Below, piece by piece: positions 37,621-50,160 of a stretch of DNA of 64,000 nucleotides. The notes beneath the pieces are model-generated. The model was given only the letters and a program-made list of their open reading frames with translations, was not told the origin of the DNA and searched no databases. The stretch's first letter is position 1; each line of letters begins with the position of its first letter. Source of the stretch: Labrus mixtus (Eukaryota; Chordata; Actinopteri; Labriformes; Labridae); assembly GCF_963584025.1 (NCBI RefSeq), contig NW_026870261.1, positions 595,501 through 659,500 of the forward strand. Direction: 5' to 3'. The translations under genes were made by a program, and so were the position numbers.

Positions 37621-39735
37621 GGTAAACAGACTGTAACGTCTGCAGCAGGTAAACAGACTGTAACGTCTGCAGCAGGTAAACAGACTGTAAAGTCTGCAGC
37701 GGGTAAACAGACAGTAACGTCTGCAGCAGGTAAACAGACTGTAACGTCTTCAGGTAAACAGACTGTAACTTCTGAAGCGTATAAACAGAATGTAACGTCT
37801 GCAGCGGGTAAACAGACTGTAACGTCTGCAGGTAAACAGACTGTAACGTCTGCAGCAGGTAAACACACTGTAACGTCTGCAGCAGGTAAACAGGCTGTAA
37901 CGTCTGCAGCAGGTAAACAGACTGTAAGGTCTGCAGTTAAACAGACTGTAATGTCTGCAGGTAAACAGACTGTAACATCTGCAGGTAAACAGACTGTAAC
38001 GTCTGCAGCAGGTAAACAGACTGTAACGTCTGCAGTAGGTAAACAGACTGTAACGTCTGCAGAAGGTAAACAGACTGTAACGTCTGCAGGTAAACAGACT
38101 GTAACGTCTGCAGCGGTTAAACAGACTGTAACGTCTGCAGCAGGTAAACAGACTGTAAAGTCTGCAGCGGGTAAACAGACAGTAACGTCTGCAGCAGGTA
38201 AACAGACTGTAACGTCTGCAGGTAAACAGACTGTAACTTCTGAAGCGGGTAAACAGACTGTAACGTCTGCAGCGGGTAAACAGACTGTAACGTCTGCAGG
38301 TAAACAGACTGTAACGTTTGCAGCAGGTAAACACACTGTAACGTCTGCAGCAGGTAAACAGGCTGTAACGTCTGCAGCAGGTAAACAGACTGTAAGGTCT
38401 GCAGTTAAACAGACTGTAACGTCTGCAGGTAAACAGACTGTAACGTCTGCAGCAGGTAAACAGACTGTAACGTCTGCAGGTAAAAAGACTGTAACGTCTG
38501 CAGCAGATAAACAGACTGTAACGTCTGCAGTTAAACTGACTGTAATGTCTGCAGGTAAACAGACTGTAATGTCTGCAACAGGTAAACAGACTGTAACTGT
38601 TCAGCAGGTAAACAGATTGTAACGTCTGCAGCGGGTAAACAGACTGTAACGTCTGCAGCAGGTAAACAGACTGTTACGTCTGCAGCGGGTAAACAGACAG
38701 TAACGTGTGCAGCAGGTAAACAGACTGTAACGTCTGCAGGTAAACAGACTGTAACGTCTGCAGTGGGTAAACAGACTGTAACGTCTGCAGTAGGTAAACA
38801 GACTGTAACGTCTGCAGCATGTAAACAGACTGTAACGTCTGGAGGTAAACAGACTGTAACGTCTGCAGCGGTTAAACAGACTGTAACGTCTGCAGCAGGT
38901 AAACAGACTGTAACGTCTGCAGCGGGTGAACAGACTGTAACGTCTGCAGCGGGTAAACAGACTGTAATGTCTGCAGCAGGTAAACAGACTGTAACGTCTG
39001 CAGCGGTTAAACAGACTGTAACGTCTGCAGCAGGTAAACAGACTGTAACGTCTGCAGCAGGTATACAGACTGTAACGTCTGCAGCGGGTAAACAGACAGT
39101 AATGTCTGCAGCAGGTAAACAGACTGTAACGTCTGCAGGTTAACAGACTGTAACGTCTGCAGCAGGTAAACAGACTGTAACGTCTGCAGCAGGTAAACAG
39201 ACTGTAACTGTTCAGCAGGTAAACAGATTGTAACGTCTGCAGCGGGTAAACAGACTGTAACGTCTGCAGCGGGTAAACAGACTGTAACGTCTGCAGGTAC
39301 ACAGACTGTAACGTCTGCAGGTAAACAGACTGTAACGTCTGCAGCAGGTAAACAGACTGTAACGTCTGCAGCAGGTAAACAGACTGTAACGTCTGCAGGT
39401 AAACAGACTGTAACGTCTGCAGCAGATAAACAGACTGTAACGTCTGCAGTTAAACAGACTGTAATGTCTGCAGGTAAACAGACTGTAATGTCTGCAACAG
39501 GTAAACAGACTGTAACTGTTCAGCAGGTAAACAGATTGTAACGTCTGCAGCGGGTAAACAGGCTGTAACGTCTGCAGCAGGTAAACAGACTGTAACGTCT
39601 GCAGCAGGTAAACAGACTGTAACGTCTGCAGCAGGTAAACAGACTGTAACGCCTGCAGGTAAACAGACTGTAACGTCTGCAGTTAAACAGACTGTAACGT
39701 CTACAGGTAAACAGACTGTAACATCTGCAGCAGGT
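37391..39735 (+). repeat. 2,345-bp HOR, copy 1
   Basis: The unit starts at the CAGATTG monomer after the 26-mer at 37377 and runs through GGTTAAC, CTTCTGAAGCGTAT with CAGAATG (about 37780), CAGTAGG/CAGAAGG, a TTAAACTGACTG monomer (38530), and CTGGAGG, ending at CATCTGCAGCAGG. It recurs at +2,345 bp. AACGTTTGC at about 38315 is a private C-to-T change not seen in copy 2. Confidence 0.92.
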
Positions 39736-42080
39736 AAACAGATTGTAACGTCTGCAGGTTAACAGACTGTAACGTCTGCAGCAGGTAAACAGACTGTAAC
39801 GTCTGCAGCAGGTAAACAGACTGTAACTGTTCAGCAGGTAAACAGATTGTAACGTCTGCAGCGGGTAAACAGACTGTAACGTCTGCAGCGGGTAAACAGA
39901 CTGTAACGTCTGCAGGTACACAGACTGTAACGTCTGCAGGTAAACAGACTGTAACGTCTGCAGCAGGTAAACAGACTGTAACGTCTGCAGCAGGTAAACA
40001 GACTGTAACGTCTGCAGCAGGTAAACAGACTGTAAAGTCTGCAGCGGGTAAACAGACAGTAACGTCTGCAGCAGGTAAACAGACTGTAACGTCTTCAGGT
40101 AAACAGACTGTAACTTCTGAAGCGTATAAACAGAATGTAACGTCTGCAGCGGGTAAACAGACTGTAACGTCTGCAGGTAAACAGACTGTAACGTCTGCAG
40201 CAGGTAAACACACTGTAACGTCTGCAGCAGGTAAACAGGCTGTAACGTCTGCAGCAGGTAAACAGACTGTAAGGTCTGCAGTTAAACAGACTGTAATGTC
40301 TGCAGGTAAACAGACTGTAACATCTGCAGGTAAACAGACTGTAACGTCTGCAGCAGGTAAACAGACTGTAACGTCTGCAGTAGGTAAACAGACTGTAACG
40401 TCTGCAGAAGGTAAACAGACTGTAACGTCTGCAGGTAAACAGACTGTAACGTCTGCAGCGGTTAAACAGACTGTAACGTCTGCAGCAGGTAAACAGACTG
40501 TAAAGTCTGCAGCGGGTAAACAGACAGTAACGTCTGCAGCAGGTAAACAGACTGTAACGTCTGCAGGTAAACAGACTGTAACTTCTGAAGCGGGTAAACA
40601 GACTGTAACGTCTGCAGCGGGTAAACAGACTGTAACGTCTGCAGGTAAACAGACTGTAACGTCTGCAGCAGGTAAACACACTGTAACGTCTGCAGCAGGT
40701 AAACAGGCTGTAACGTCTGCAGCAGGTAAACAGACTGTAAGGTCTGCAGTTAAACAGACTGTAACGTCTGCAGGTAAACAGACTGTAACGTCTGCAGCAG
40801 GTAAACAGACTGTAACGTCTGCAGGTAAAAAGACTGTAACGTCTGCAGCAGATAAACAGACTGTAACGTCTGCAGTTAAACTGACTGTAATGTCTGCAGG
40901 TAAACAGACTGTAATGTCTGCAACAGGTAAACAGACTGTAACTGTTCAGCAGGTAAACAGATTGTAACGTCTGCAGCGGGTAAACAGACTGTAACGTCTG
41001 CAGCAGGTAAACAGACTGTTACGTCTGCAGCGGGTAAACAGACAGTAACGTGTGCAGCAGGTAAACAGACTGTAACGTCTGCAGGTAAACAGACTGTAAC
41101 GTCTGCAGTGGGTAAACAGACTGTAACGTCTGCAGTAGGTAAACAGACTGTAACGTCTGCAGCATGTAAACAGACTGTAACGTCTGGAGGTAAACAGACT
41201 GTAACGTCTGCAGCGGTTAAACAGACTGTAACGTCTGCAGCAGGTAAACAGACTGTAACGTCTGCAGCGGGTGAACAGACTGTAACGTCTGCAGCGGGTA
41301 AACAGACTGTAATGTCTGCAGCAGGTAAACAGACTGTAACGTCTGCAGCGGTTAAACAGACTGTAACGTCTGCAGCAGGTAAACAGACTGTAACGTCTGC
41401 AGCAGGTATACAGACTGTAACGTCTGCAGCGGGTAAACAGACAGTAATGTCTGCAGCAGGTAAACAGACTGTAACGTCTGCAGGTTAACAGACTGTAACG
41501 TCTGCAGCAGGTAAACAGACTGTAACGTCTGCAGCAGGTAAACAGACTGTAACTGTTCAGCAGGTAAACAGATTGTAACGTCTGCAGCGGGTAAACAGAC
41601 TGTAACGTCTGCAGCGGGTAAACAGACTGTAACGTCTGCAGGTACACAGACTGTAACGTCTGCAGGTAAACAGACTGTAACGTCTGCAGCAGGTAAACAG
41701 ACTGTAACGTCTGCAGCAGGTAAACAGACTGTAACGTCTGCAGGTAAACAGACTGTAACGTCTGCAGCAGATAAACAGACTGTAACGTCTGCAGTTAAAC
41801 AGACTGTAATGTCTGCAGGTAAACAGACTGTAATGTCTGCAACAGGTAAACAGACTGTAACTGTTCAGCAGGTAAACAGATTGTAACGTCTGCAGCGGGT
41901 AAACAGGCTGTAACGTCTGCAGCAGGTAAACAGACTGTAACGTCTGCAGCAGGTAAACAGACTGTAACGTCTGCAGCAGGTAAACAGACTGTAACGCCTG
42001 CAGGTAAACAGACTGTAACGTCTGCATTTAAACAGACTGTAACGTCTACAGGTAAACAGACTGTAACATCTGCAGCAGGT
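39736..42080 (+). repeat. 2,345-bp HOR, copy 2
   Basis: This is a complete tandem copy of 37391-39735. The join is visible at 39,729-39,745, where the CAGATTG monomer, normally preceded by the 26-mer, follows an ordinary CATCTGCAGCAGG monomer. A CATTTAAAC change near 42026 is private to this copy. Only a few substitutions separate the two copies, making this one of the youngest large duplications in the window. Confidence 0.92.
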
Positions 42081-42937
42081 AAACAGACTGTAACGTCTGC
42101 AGCAGGTAAACAGACTGTAGCGTCTGCAGCAGGTAAACAGACTGTAACGTCTGCAGCGGGTGAACAGACAGTAACGTCTGCAGCGGGTAAACAGACTGTA
42201 ACGTCTGCAGCAGGTAAACAGACTGTAACGTCTGCAGGTAAACAGACTGTTACGTCTACAGGTAAACAGACTGTAACGTCTAGAGGTAAACAGACTGTAA
42301 CGTCTGCAGCAGGTAAACAGACTGTAACGTCTGCAGCAGGTAAACAGACTGTAACGTCTGCATCGGGTAAACAGACTGTAACGTCTGCAGTGGGTAAACA
42401 GACTGTAACATCTGCAGGTAAACAGACTTAAATCGTCTGTAGCAGGTAAAAAGACTGTAACGTCTGCAGGTAAACAGACTGTAACATCTGCAGCAGGTAA
42501 ACAGACTGTAACGTCTGCAGCAGGTAAACAGACTGTAGCGTCTGCAGCAGGTAAACAGACTGTAACGTCTGCAGCGGGTGAACAGACAGTAACGTCTGCA
42601 GCGGGTAAACAAACTGTAACGTCTGCAGCAGGTAAACAGACTGTAACGTCTGCAGGTAAACAGACTGTAACGTCTGCAGCGGTTAAACAGACTGTAACGT
42701 CTGCAGCAGGTAAACAGACTGTAATGTCTGCAGCAGGTATACAGACTGTAACGTCTGCAGCGGGTAAACAGACAGTAATGTCTGCAGCAGATAAACAGAC
42801 TGTAACGTCTGCAGGTTAACAGACTGTAACGTCTGCAGCAGGTAAACAGACTGTAACGTCTGCAGCAGGTAAACAGACTGTAACTGTTCAGCAGGTAAAC
42901 AGATTGTAACGTCTGCAGCGGGTAAACAGACTGTAAC
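42081..42937 (+). repeat. Bridge between the 2,345-bp HOR and HOR-II
   Basis: This holds the last TCTAGA (42279) and the last 28-mer (42428) of the window, now only 149 bp apart instead of the 463 or 514 bp seen elsewhere. A deletion of about 365 bp relative to the usual module joined the two. The stretch then runs through TATACAG and GGTTAAC modules to a 26-mer at 42871. Confidence 0.8.
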
Positions 42938-45900
42938 GTCTGCAGCGGGTAAACAGACTGTAACGTCTGCAGGTACACAGACTGTAACGTCTGCAGGTAA
43001 ACAGACTGTAACGTCTGCAGCAGGTAAACAGGCTGTAACGTCTGCAGCAGGTAAACTGACTGTAACGTCTGCAGCAAGTAAACTGACTGTAACGTCTGCA
43101 GTTAAACAGACTGTAATGTCTTCAGGTAAACAGACTGTAACGTCTGCAGCAGGTAAACAGACTGTAACGTCTGCAGCAGGTAAACAGACTGTAACGTCTG
43201 CAGGTAAACAGACTGTAACGTCTGCAGCAGGTAAACAGACTGTAACGTCTGCAGCAGGTAAACAGGCTGTAACGCCTGCAGCAGGTAAACAGACTGTAAC
43301 GTCTGCAGTTAAACAGACTGTAACGTCTGCAGGTAAACAGACTGTAACGTCCGCAGCAGGTAAACAGACTGTAACGTCTGCAGTTAAACAGACTGTAACG
43401 TCTGCAGGTAAACAGACTGTAACGTCTGCAGCAGTTAAACAGACTGTAACGTCTGCAGGTAAAAAGACTGTAACGTCTGCAGCGCGTAAACAGACTGTAA
43501 CGTCTGCAGCAGGTAAACAGACTGTAACGTCTGCAGCAGGTAAACAGACTGTAACGTCTGCAGTTAAACAGAATGTAATGTCTTCAGGTAAACAGACTGT
43601 AAAGTCTGCAGGTAAACAGACTGTAACGTCTGCAGCACGTAAACAGACTGTAACGTCTGCCGCAGGTAAACAGACTGTAACGTCTGCAGCAGGTAAACAG
43701 ACTGTAACGTCTGCAGGTAAACAGACTGTAACGTCTGCAGCAGGTAAACAGACTGTAACGTCTGCATCGGGTAAACAGACTGTAACGTCTGCAGTGGGTA
43801 AACAGACTGTAACATCTGCAGGTAAACAGACTGAATCGTCTGTAGCAGGTAAACAGACTGGAACGTCTGCAGGTAAACAGACTGTAACATCTGCAGCAGG
43901 TAAACAGACTGTAACGTCTGCAGCAGGTAAACAGACTGTAGCGTCTGCAGCAGGTAAACAGACTGTAACATCTGCAGGTAAACAGACTGTAACGTCTGCA
44001 ACAGGTAAACAGACTGTAACGTCTGCAGGTAAACAGACTGTAACGTCTGCAGCAGGTAAACAGACTGTAACGTCTGCAGCAGGTAAACAGGCTGTAACGC
44101 CTGCAGCAGGTAAACAGACTGTAACGTCTGCAGTTAAACAGACTGTAACGTCTGCAGGTAAACAGACTGTAACGTCCGCAGCAGGTAAACAGACTGTAAC
44201 GTCTGCAGTTAAACAGACTGTAACGTCTGCAGGTAAACAGACTGTAACGTCTGCAGCAGTTAAACAGACTGTAACGTCTGCAGGTAAAAAGACTGTAACG
44301 TCTGCAGCGCGTAAACAGACTGTAACGTCTGCAGCAGGTAAACAGACTGTAACGTCTGCAGCAGGTAAACAGACTGTAACGTCTGCAGTTAAACAGAATG
44401 TAATGTCTTCAGGTAAACAGACTGTAAAGTCTGCAGGTAAACAGACTGTAACGTCTGCAGCACGTAAACAGACTGTAACGTCTGCCGCAGGTAAACAGAC
44501 TGTAACGTCTGCAGCAGGTAAACAGACTGTAACGTCTGCAGGTAAACAGACTGTAACGTCTGCAGCAGGTAAAGAGACTGTAACGTCTGCATCGGGTAAA
44601 CAGACTGTAACGTCTGCAGTGGGTAAACAGACTGTAACATCTGCAGGTAAACAGACTGAATCGTCTGTAGCAGGTAAACAGACTGGAACGTCTGCAGGTA
44701 AACAGACTGTAACATCTGCAGCAGGTAAACAGACTGTAACGTCTGCAGCAGGTAAACAGACTGTAGCGTCTGCAGCAGGTAAACAGACTGTAACGTCTGC
44801 AGCGGGTGAACAGACAGTAACGTCTGCAGCGGGTAAACAGACTGTAACGTCTGCAACAGGTAAACAGACTGTAACTGTTCAGCAGGTAAACAGATTGTAA
44901 CGTCTGCAGGTTAACAGACTGTAACGTCTGCAGCAGGTAAACAGACTGTAACGTCTGCAGCAGGTAAACAGACTGTAACTGTTCAGCAGGTAAACAGATT
45001 GTAACGTCTGCAGCGGGTAAACAGACTGTAACGTCTGCAGCGGGTAAACAGACTGTAACGTCTGCAGCGGGTAAACAGACTGTAACGTCTGCAGGTACAC
45101 AGACTGTAACGTCTGCAGGTAAACAGACTGTAACGTCTGCAGCAGGTAAACAGACTGTAACGTCTGCAGCAGGTAAACAGACTGTAACGTCTGCAGGTAA
45201 ACAGACTGTAACGTCTGCAGCGGTTAAACAGACTGTAACGTCTGCAGCAGGTAAACAGACTGTAAAGTCTGCAGCGGGTAAACAGACAGTAACGTCTGCA
45301 GCAGGTAAACAGACTGTAACGTCTTCAGGTAAACAGACTGTAACTTCTGAAGCGGATAAACAGACTGTAACTTCTGCAGCGGGTAAACAGACTGTAACGT
45401 CTGCAGGTAAACAGACTGTAACGTCTGCAGCAGGTAAACAGACTGTAACGTCTGCAGCAGGTAAACAGGCTGTAACGTCTGCAGCAGGTAAACAGACTGT
45501 AAGGTCTGCAGTTAAACAGACTGTAATGTCTGCAGGTAAACAGACTGTAACATCTGCAGGTAAACAGACTGTAACGTCTGCAGCAGGTAAACAGACTGTA
45601 ACGTCTGCAGTAGGTAAACAGACTGTAACGTCTGCAGAAGGTAAACAGACTGTAACGTCTGCAGGTAAACAGACTGTAACGTCTGCAGCGGTTAAACAGA
45701 CTGTAACGTCTGCAGCAGGTAAACAGACTGTAAAGTCTGCAGCGGGTAAACAGACAGTAACGTCTGCAGCAGGTAAACAGACTGTAACGTCTGCAGGTAA
45801 ACAGACTGTAACTTCTGAAGCGGGTAAACAGACTGTAACGTCTGCAGCGGGTAAACAGACTGTAACGTCTGCAGGTAAACAGACTGTAACGTCTGCAGCA

Positions 45901-46145
45901 GGTAAACACACTGTAACGTCTGCAGCAGGTAAACAGGCTGTAACGTCTGCAGCAGGTAAACAGACTGTAAGGTCTGCAGTTAAACAGACTGTAACGTCTG
46001 CAGGTAAACAGACTGTAACGTCTGCAGCAGGTAAACAGACTGTAACGTCTGCAGGTAAAAAGACTGTAACGTCTGCAGCAGATAAACAGACTGTAACGTC
46101 TGCAGTTAAACAGACTGTAATGTCTGCAGGTAAACAGACTGTAAT
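42938..46145 (+). repeat. HOR-II copy 1 (3,208 bp = 2,383 + 825)
   Basis: From the CAGCGGG/GTACACAG monomers at about 42941 this unit recurs at +3,208 bp. It has an internal 825-bp duplication, which fully accounts for its excess over the 2,383-bp core. It includes the CAAGTAAACTGAC monomer, CTTCAGG, CTGCCGCAGG, GAATCG with CAGACTGGAACG, paired 26-mers (44873, 44977), CTTCTGAAGCGGAT and CAGTAGG/CAGAAGG. Confidence 0.88.
43177..44826 (+). repeat. 825-bp tandem pair inside HOR-II copy 1
   Basis: Positions 43177-43969 match 44002-44794 at +825 bp, including AACGCCTG, AACGTCCGCAG, CAGCGCGT, CAGAATGTAATG and GAATCG. A GTAAAGAG change (about 44573) occurs in the second copy only. It also appears in HOR-II copies 2 and 3 (46954, 49831). 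The second copy is therefore the lineage that seeded the later HOR-II units. Confidence 0.9.
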
Positions 46146-47346
46146 GTCTGCAGCGGGTAAACAGACTGTAACGTCTGCAGGTACACAGACTGTAACGTCT
46201 GCAGGTAAACAGACTGTAACGTCTGCAGCAGGTAAACAGGCTGTAACGTCTGCAGCAGGTAAACTGACTGTAACGTCTGCAGCAAGTAAACTGACTGTAA
46301 CGTCTGCAGTTAAACAGACTGTAATGTCTTCAGGTAAACAGACTGTAACGTCTGCAGCAGGTAAACAGACTGTAACGTCTGCAGCAGGTAAACAGACTGT
46401 AACGTCTGCAGGTAAACAGACTGTAACGTCTGCAGCAGGTAAACAGACTGTAACGTCTGCAGCAGGTAAACAGGCTGTAACGCCTGCAGCAGGTAAACAG
46501 ACTGTAACGTCTGCAGTTAAACAGACTGTAACGTCTGCAGGTAAACAGACTGTAACGTCCGCAGCAGGTAAACAGACTGTAACGTCTGCAGTTAAACAGA
46601 CTGTAACGTCTGCAGGTAAACAGACTGTAACGTCTGCAGCAGTTAAACAGACTGTAACGTCTGCAGGTAAAAAGACTGTAACGTCTGCAGCGCGTAAACA
46701 GACTGTAACGTCTGCAGCAGGTAAACAGACTGTAACGTCTGCAGCAGGTAAACAGACTGTAACGTCTGCAGTTAAACAGAATGTAATGTCTTCAGGTAAA
46801 CAGACTGTAAAGTCTGCAGGTAAACAGACTGTAACGTCTGCAGCACGTAAACAGACTGTAACGTCTGCCGCAGGTAAACAGACTGTAACGTCTGCAGCAG
46901 GTAAACAGACTGTAACGTCTGCAGGTAAACAGACTGTAACGTCTGCAGCAGGTAAAGAGACTGTAACGTCTGCATCGGGTAAACAGACTGTAACGTCTGC
47001 AGTGGGTAAACAGACTGTAACATCTGCAGGTAAACAGACTGAATCGTCTGTAGCAGGTAAACAGACTGGAACGTCTGCAGGTAAACAGACTGTAACATCT
47101 GCAGCAGGTAAACAGACTGTAACGTCTGCAGCAGGTAAACAGACTGTAGCGTCTGCAGCAGGTAAACAGACTGTAACGTCTGCAGCGGGTGAACAGACAG
47201 TAACGTCTGCAGCGGGTAAACAGACTGTAACGTCTGCAACAGGTAAACAGACTGTAACTGTTCAGCAGGTAAACAGATTGTAACGTCTGCAGGTTAACAG
47301 ACTGTAACGTCTGCAGCAGGTAAACAGACTGTAACGTCTGCAGCAG

Positions 47347-47452
47347 GTAAACAGACTGTAACTGTTCAGCAGGTAAACAGATTGTAACGTCTGCAGCGGG
47401 TAAACAGACTGTAACTGTTCAGCAGGTAAACAGATTGTAACGTCTGCAGCGG
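47347..47452 (+). repeat. 53-bp duplication of the 26-mer plus its CAGATTG partner
   Basis: The linked pair (26-mer followed by the CAGATTG 27-mer) occurs twice in a row, at 47347-47399 and 47400-47452. This is the only immediate doubling of the pair that I saw. It shows that the two monomers can be duplicated as a single unit. Confidence 0.9.
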
Positions 47453-47522
47453 GTAAACAGACTGTAACGTCTGCAGCGGGTAAACAGACTGTAACGTCTG
47501 CAGCGGGTAAACAGACTGTAAC

Positions 47523-48404
47523 GTCTGCAGGTACACAGACTGTAACGTCTGCAGGTAAACAGACTGTAACGTCTGCAGCAGGTAAACAGACTGTAACGTC
47601 TGCAGCAGGTAAACAGACTGTAACGTCTGCAGGTAAACAGACTGTAACGTCTGCAGCGGTTAAACAGACTGTAACGTCTGCAGCAGGTAAACAGACTGTA
47701 AAGTCTGCAGCGGGTAAACAGACAGTAACGTCTGCAGCAGGTAAACAGACTGTAACGTCTTCAGGTAAACAGACTGTAACTTCTGAAGCGGATAAACAGA
47801 CTGTAACTTCTGCAGCGGGTAAACAGACTGTAACGTCTGCAGGTAAACAGACTGTAACGTCTGCAGCAGGTAAACAGACTGTAACGTCTGCAGCAGGTAA
47901 ACAGGCTGTAACGTCTGCAGCAGGTAAACAGACTGTAAGGTCTGCAGTTAAACAGACTGTAATGTCTGCAGGTACACAGACTGTAACGTCTGCAGGTAAA
48001 CAGACTGTAACGTCTGCAGCAGGTAAACAGACTGTAACGTCTGCAGCAGGTAAACAGACTGTAACGTCTGCAGGTAAACAGACTGTAACGTCTGCAGCGG
48101 TTAAACAGACTGTAACGTCTGCAGCAGGTAAACAGACTGTAAAGTCTGCAGCGGGTAAACAGACAGTAACGTCTGCAGCAGGTAAACAGACTGTAACGTC
48201 TTCAGGTAAACAGACTGTAACTTCTGAAGCGGATAAACAGACTGTAACTTCTGCAGCGGGTAAACAGACTGTAACGTCTGCAGGTAAACAGACTGTAACG
48301 TCTGCAGCAGGTAAACAGACTGTAACGTCTGCAGCAGGTAAACAGGCTGTAACGTCTGCAGCAGGTAAACAGACTGTAAGGTCTGCAGTTAAACAGACTG
48401 TAAT
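47523..48404 (+). repeat. 441-bp tandem pair inside HOR-II copy 2
   Basis: Positions 47523-47963 match 47964-48404 at +441 bp: GTACACAG (47531 and 47972), AAAGTC, CTTCAGG, CTTCTGAAGCGGAT (47780 and 48221), AAACAGGC, AAGGTC and AATGTC. The join at 47964 brings GTACACAG next to an AATGTC monomer, an adjacency also used at the HOR-II unit boundaries. Confidence 0.9.
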
Positions 48405-50160
48405 GTCTGCAGGTAAACAGACTGTAACATCTGCAGGTAAACAGACTGTAACGTCTGCAGCAGGTAAACAGACTGTAACGTCTGCAGTAGGTAAACAGAC
48501 TGTAACGTCTGCAGAAGGTAAACAGACTGTAACGTCTGCAGGTAAACAGACTGTAACGTCTGCAGCGGTTAAACAGACTGTAACGTCTGCAGCAGGTAAA
48601 CAGACTGTAAAGTCTGCAGCGGGTAAACAGACAGTAACGTCTGCAGCAGGTAAACAGACTGTAACGTCTGCAGGTAAACAGACTGTAACTTCTGAAGCGG
48701 GTAAACAGACTGTAACGTCTGCAGCGGGTAAACAGACTGTAACGTCTGCAGGTAAACAGACTGTAACGTCTGCAGCAGGTAAACACACTGTAACGTCTGC
48801 AGCAGGTAAACAGGCTGTAACGTCTGCAGCAGGTAAACAGACTGTAAGGTCTGCAGTTAAACAGACTGTAACGTCTGCAGGTAAACAGACTGTAACGTCT
48901 GCAGCAGGTAAACAGACTGTAACGTCTGCAGGTAAAAAGACTGTAACGTCTGCAGCAGATAAACAGACTGTAACGTCTGCAGTTAAACAGACTGTAATGT
49001 CTGCAGGTAAACAGACTGTAATGTCTGCAGCGGGTAAACAGACTGTAACGTCTGCAGGTACACAGACTGTAACGTCTGCAGGTAAACAGACTGTAACGTC
49101 TGCAGCAGGTAAACAGGCTGTAACGTCTGCAGCAGGTAAACTGACTGTAACGTCTGCAGCAAGTAAACTGACTGTAACGTCTGCAGTTAAACAGACTGTA
49201 ATGTCTTCAGGTAAACAGACTGTAACGTCTGCAGCAGGTAAACAGACTGTAACGTCTGCAGCAGGTAAACAGACTGTAACGTCTGCAGGTAAACAGACTG
49301 TAACGTCTGCAGCAGGTAAACAGACTGTAACGTCTGCAGCAGGTAAACAGGCTGTAACGCCTGCAGCAGGTAAACAGACTGTAACGTCTGCAGTTAAACA
49401 GACTGTAACGTCTGCAGGTAAACAGACTGTAACGTCCGCAGCAGGTAAACAGACTGTAACGTCTGCAGTTAAACAGACTGTAACGTCTGCAGGTAAACAG
49501 ACTGTAACGTCTGCAGCAGTTAAACAGACTGTAACGTCTGCAGGTAAAAAGACTGTAACGTCTGCAGCGCGTAAACAGACTGTAACGTCTGCAGCAGGTA
49601 AACAGACTGTAACGTCTGCAGCAGGTAAACAGACTGTAACGTCTGCAGTTAAACAGAATGTAATGTCTTCAGGTAAACAGACTGTAAAGTCTGCAGGTAA
49701 ACAGACTGTAACGTCTGCAGCACGTAAACAGACTGTAACGTCTGCCGCAGGTAAACAGACTGTAACGTCTGCAGCAGGTAAACAGACTGTAACGTCTGCA
49801 GGTAAACAGACTGTAACGTCTGCAGCAGGTAAAGAGACTGTAACGTCTGCATCGGGTAAACAGACTGTAACGTCTGCAGTGGGTAAACAGACTGTAACAT
49901 CTGCAGGTAAACAGACTGAATCGTCTGTAGCAGGTAAACAGACTGGAACGTCTGCAGGTAAACAGACTGTAACATCTGCAGCAGGTAAACAGACTGTAAC
50001 GTCTGCAGCAGGTAAACAGACTGTAGCGTCTGCAGCAGGTAAACAGACTGTAACGTCTGCAGCGGGTGAACAGACAGTAACGTCTGCAGCGGGTAAACAG
50101 ACTGTAACGTCTGCAACAGGTAAACAGACTGTAACTGTTCAGCAGGTAAACAGATTGTAA
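47962..50160 (+). other. Longest forward open frame (732 codons), probably not a gene
   Basis: The frame encodes about 85 repeats of Lys-Gln-Thr-Val-Thr-Ser-Ala-(Ala)-Gly and ends with Val-Gln-Gln-Val-Asn-Arg-Leu-stop, where the 26-mer at 50133 shifts the frame. The ATG is a CpG-decay variant (AATGTC) of the monomer and has no visible start context. There is no signal peptide, no domain and no non-repeat sequence. Other long forward frames of the same make-up are 3136-4971, 43116-44900 and 45526-47283. Each ends at a 26-mer. The openness is explained by a stop-free monomer of length 24 or 27. Translation cannot be excluded without RNA data. Confidence 0.3.

Larger units (their letters stand above)
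46146..49022 (+). repeat. HOR-II copy 2 (2,877 bp = 2,383 + 441 + 53)
   Basis: This unit recurs at +2,877 bp and differs from the 2,383-bp core by two inserted duplications, 53 bp at 47.40 kb and 441 bp at 47.96 kb. The CAGCGGG/GTACACAG phase mark is at 46149. It lies within the longest forward open stretches of the window because its 26-mers are clustered at 47256-47414. Confidence 0.88.
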
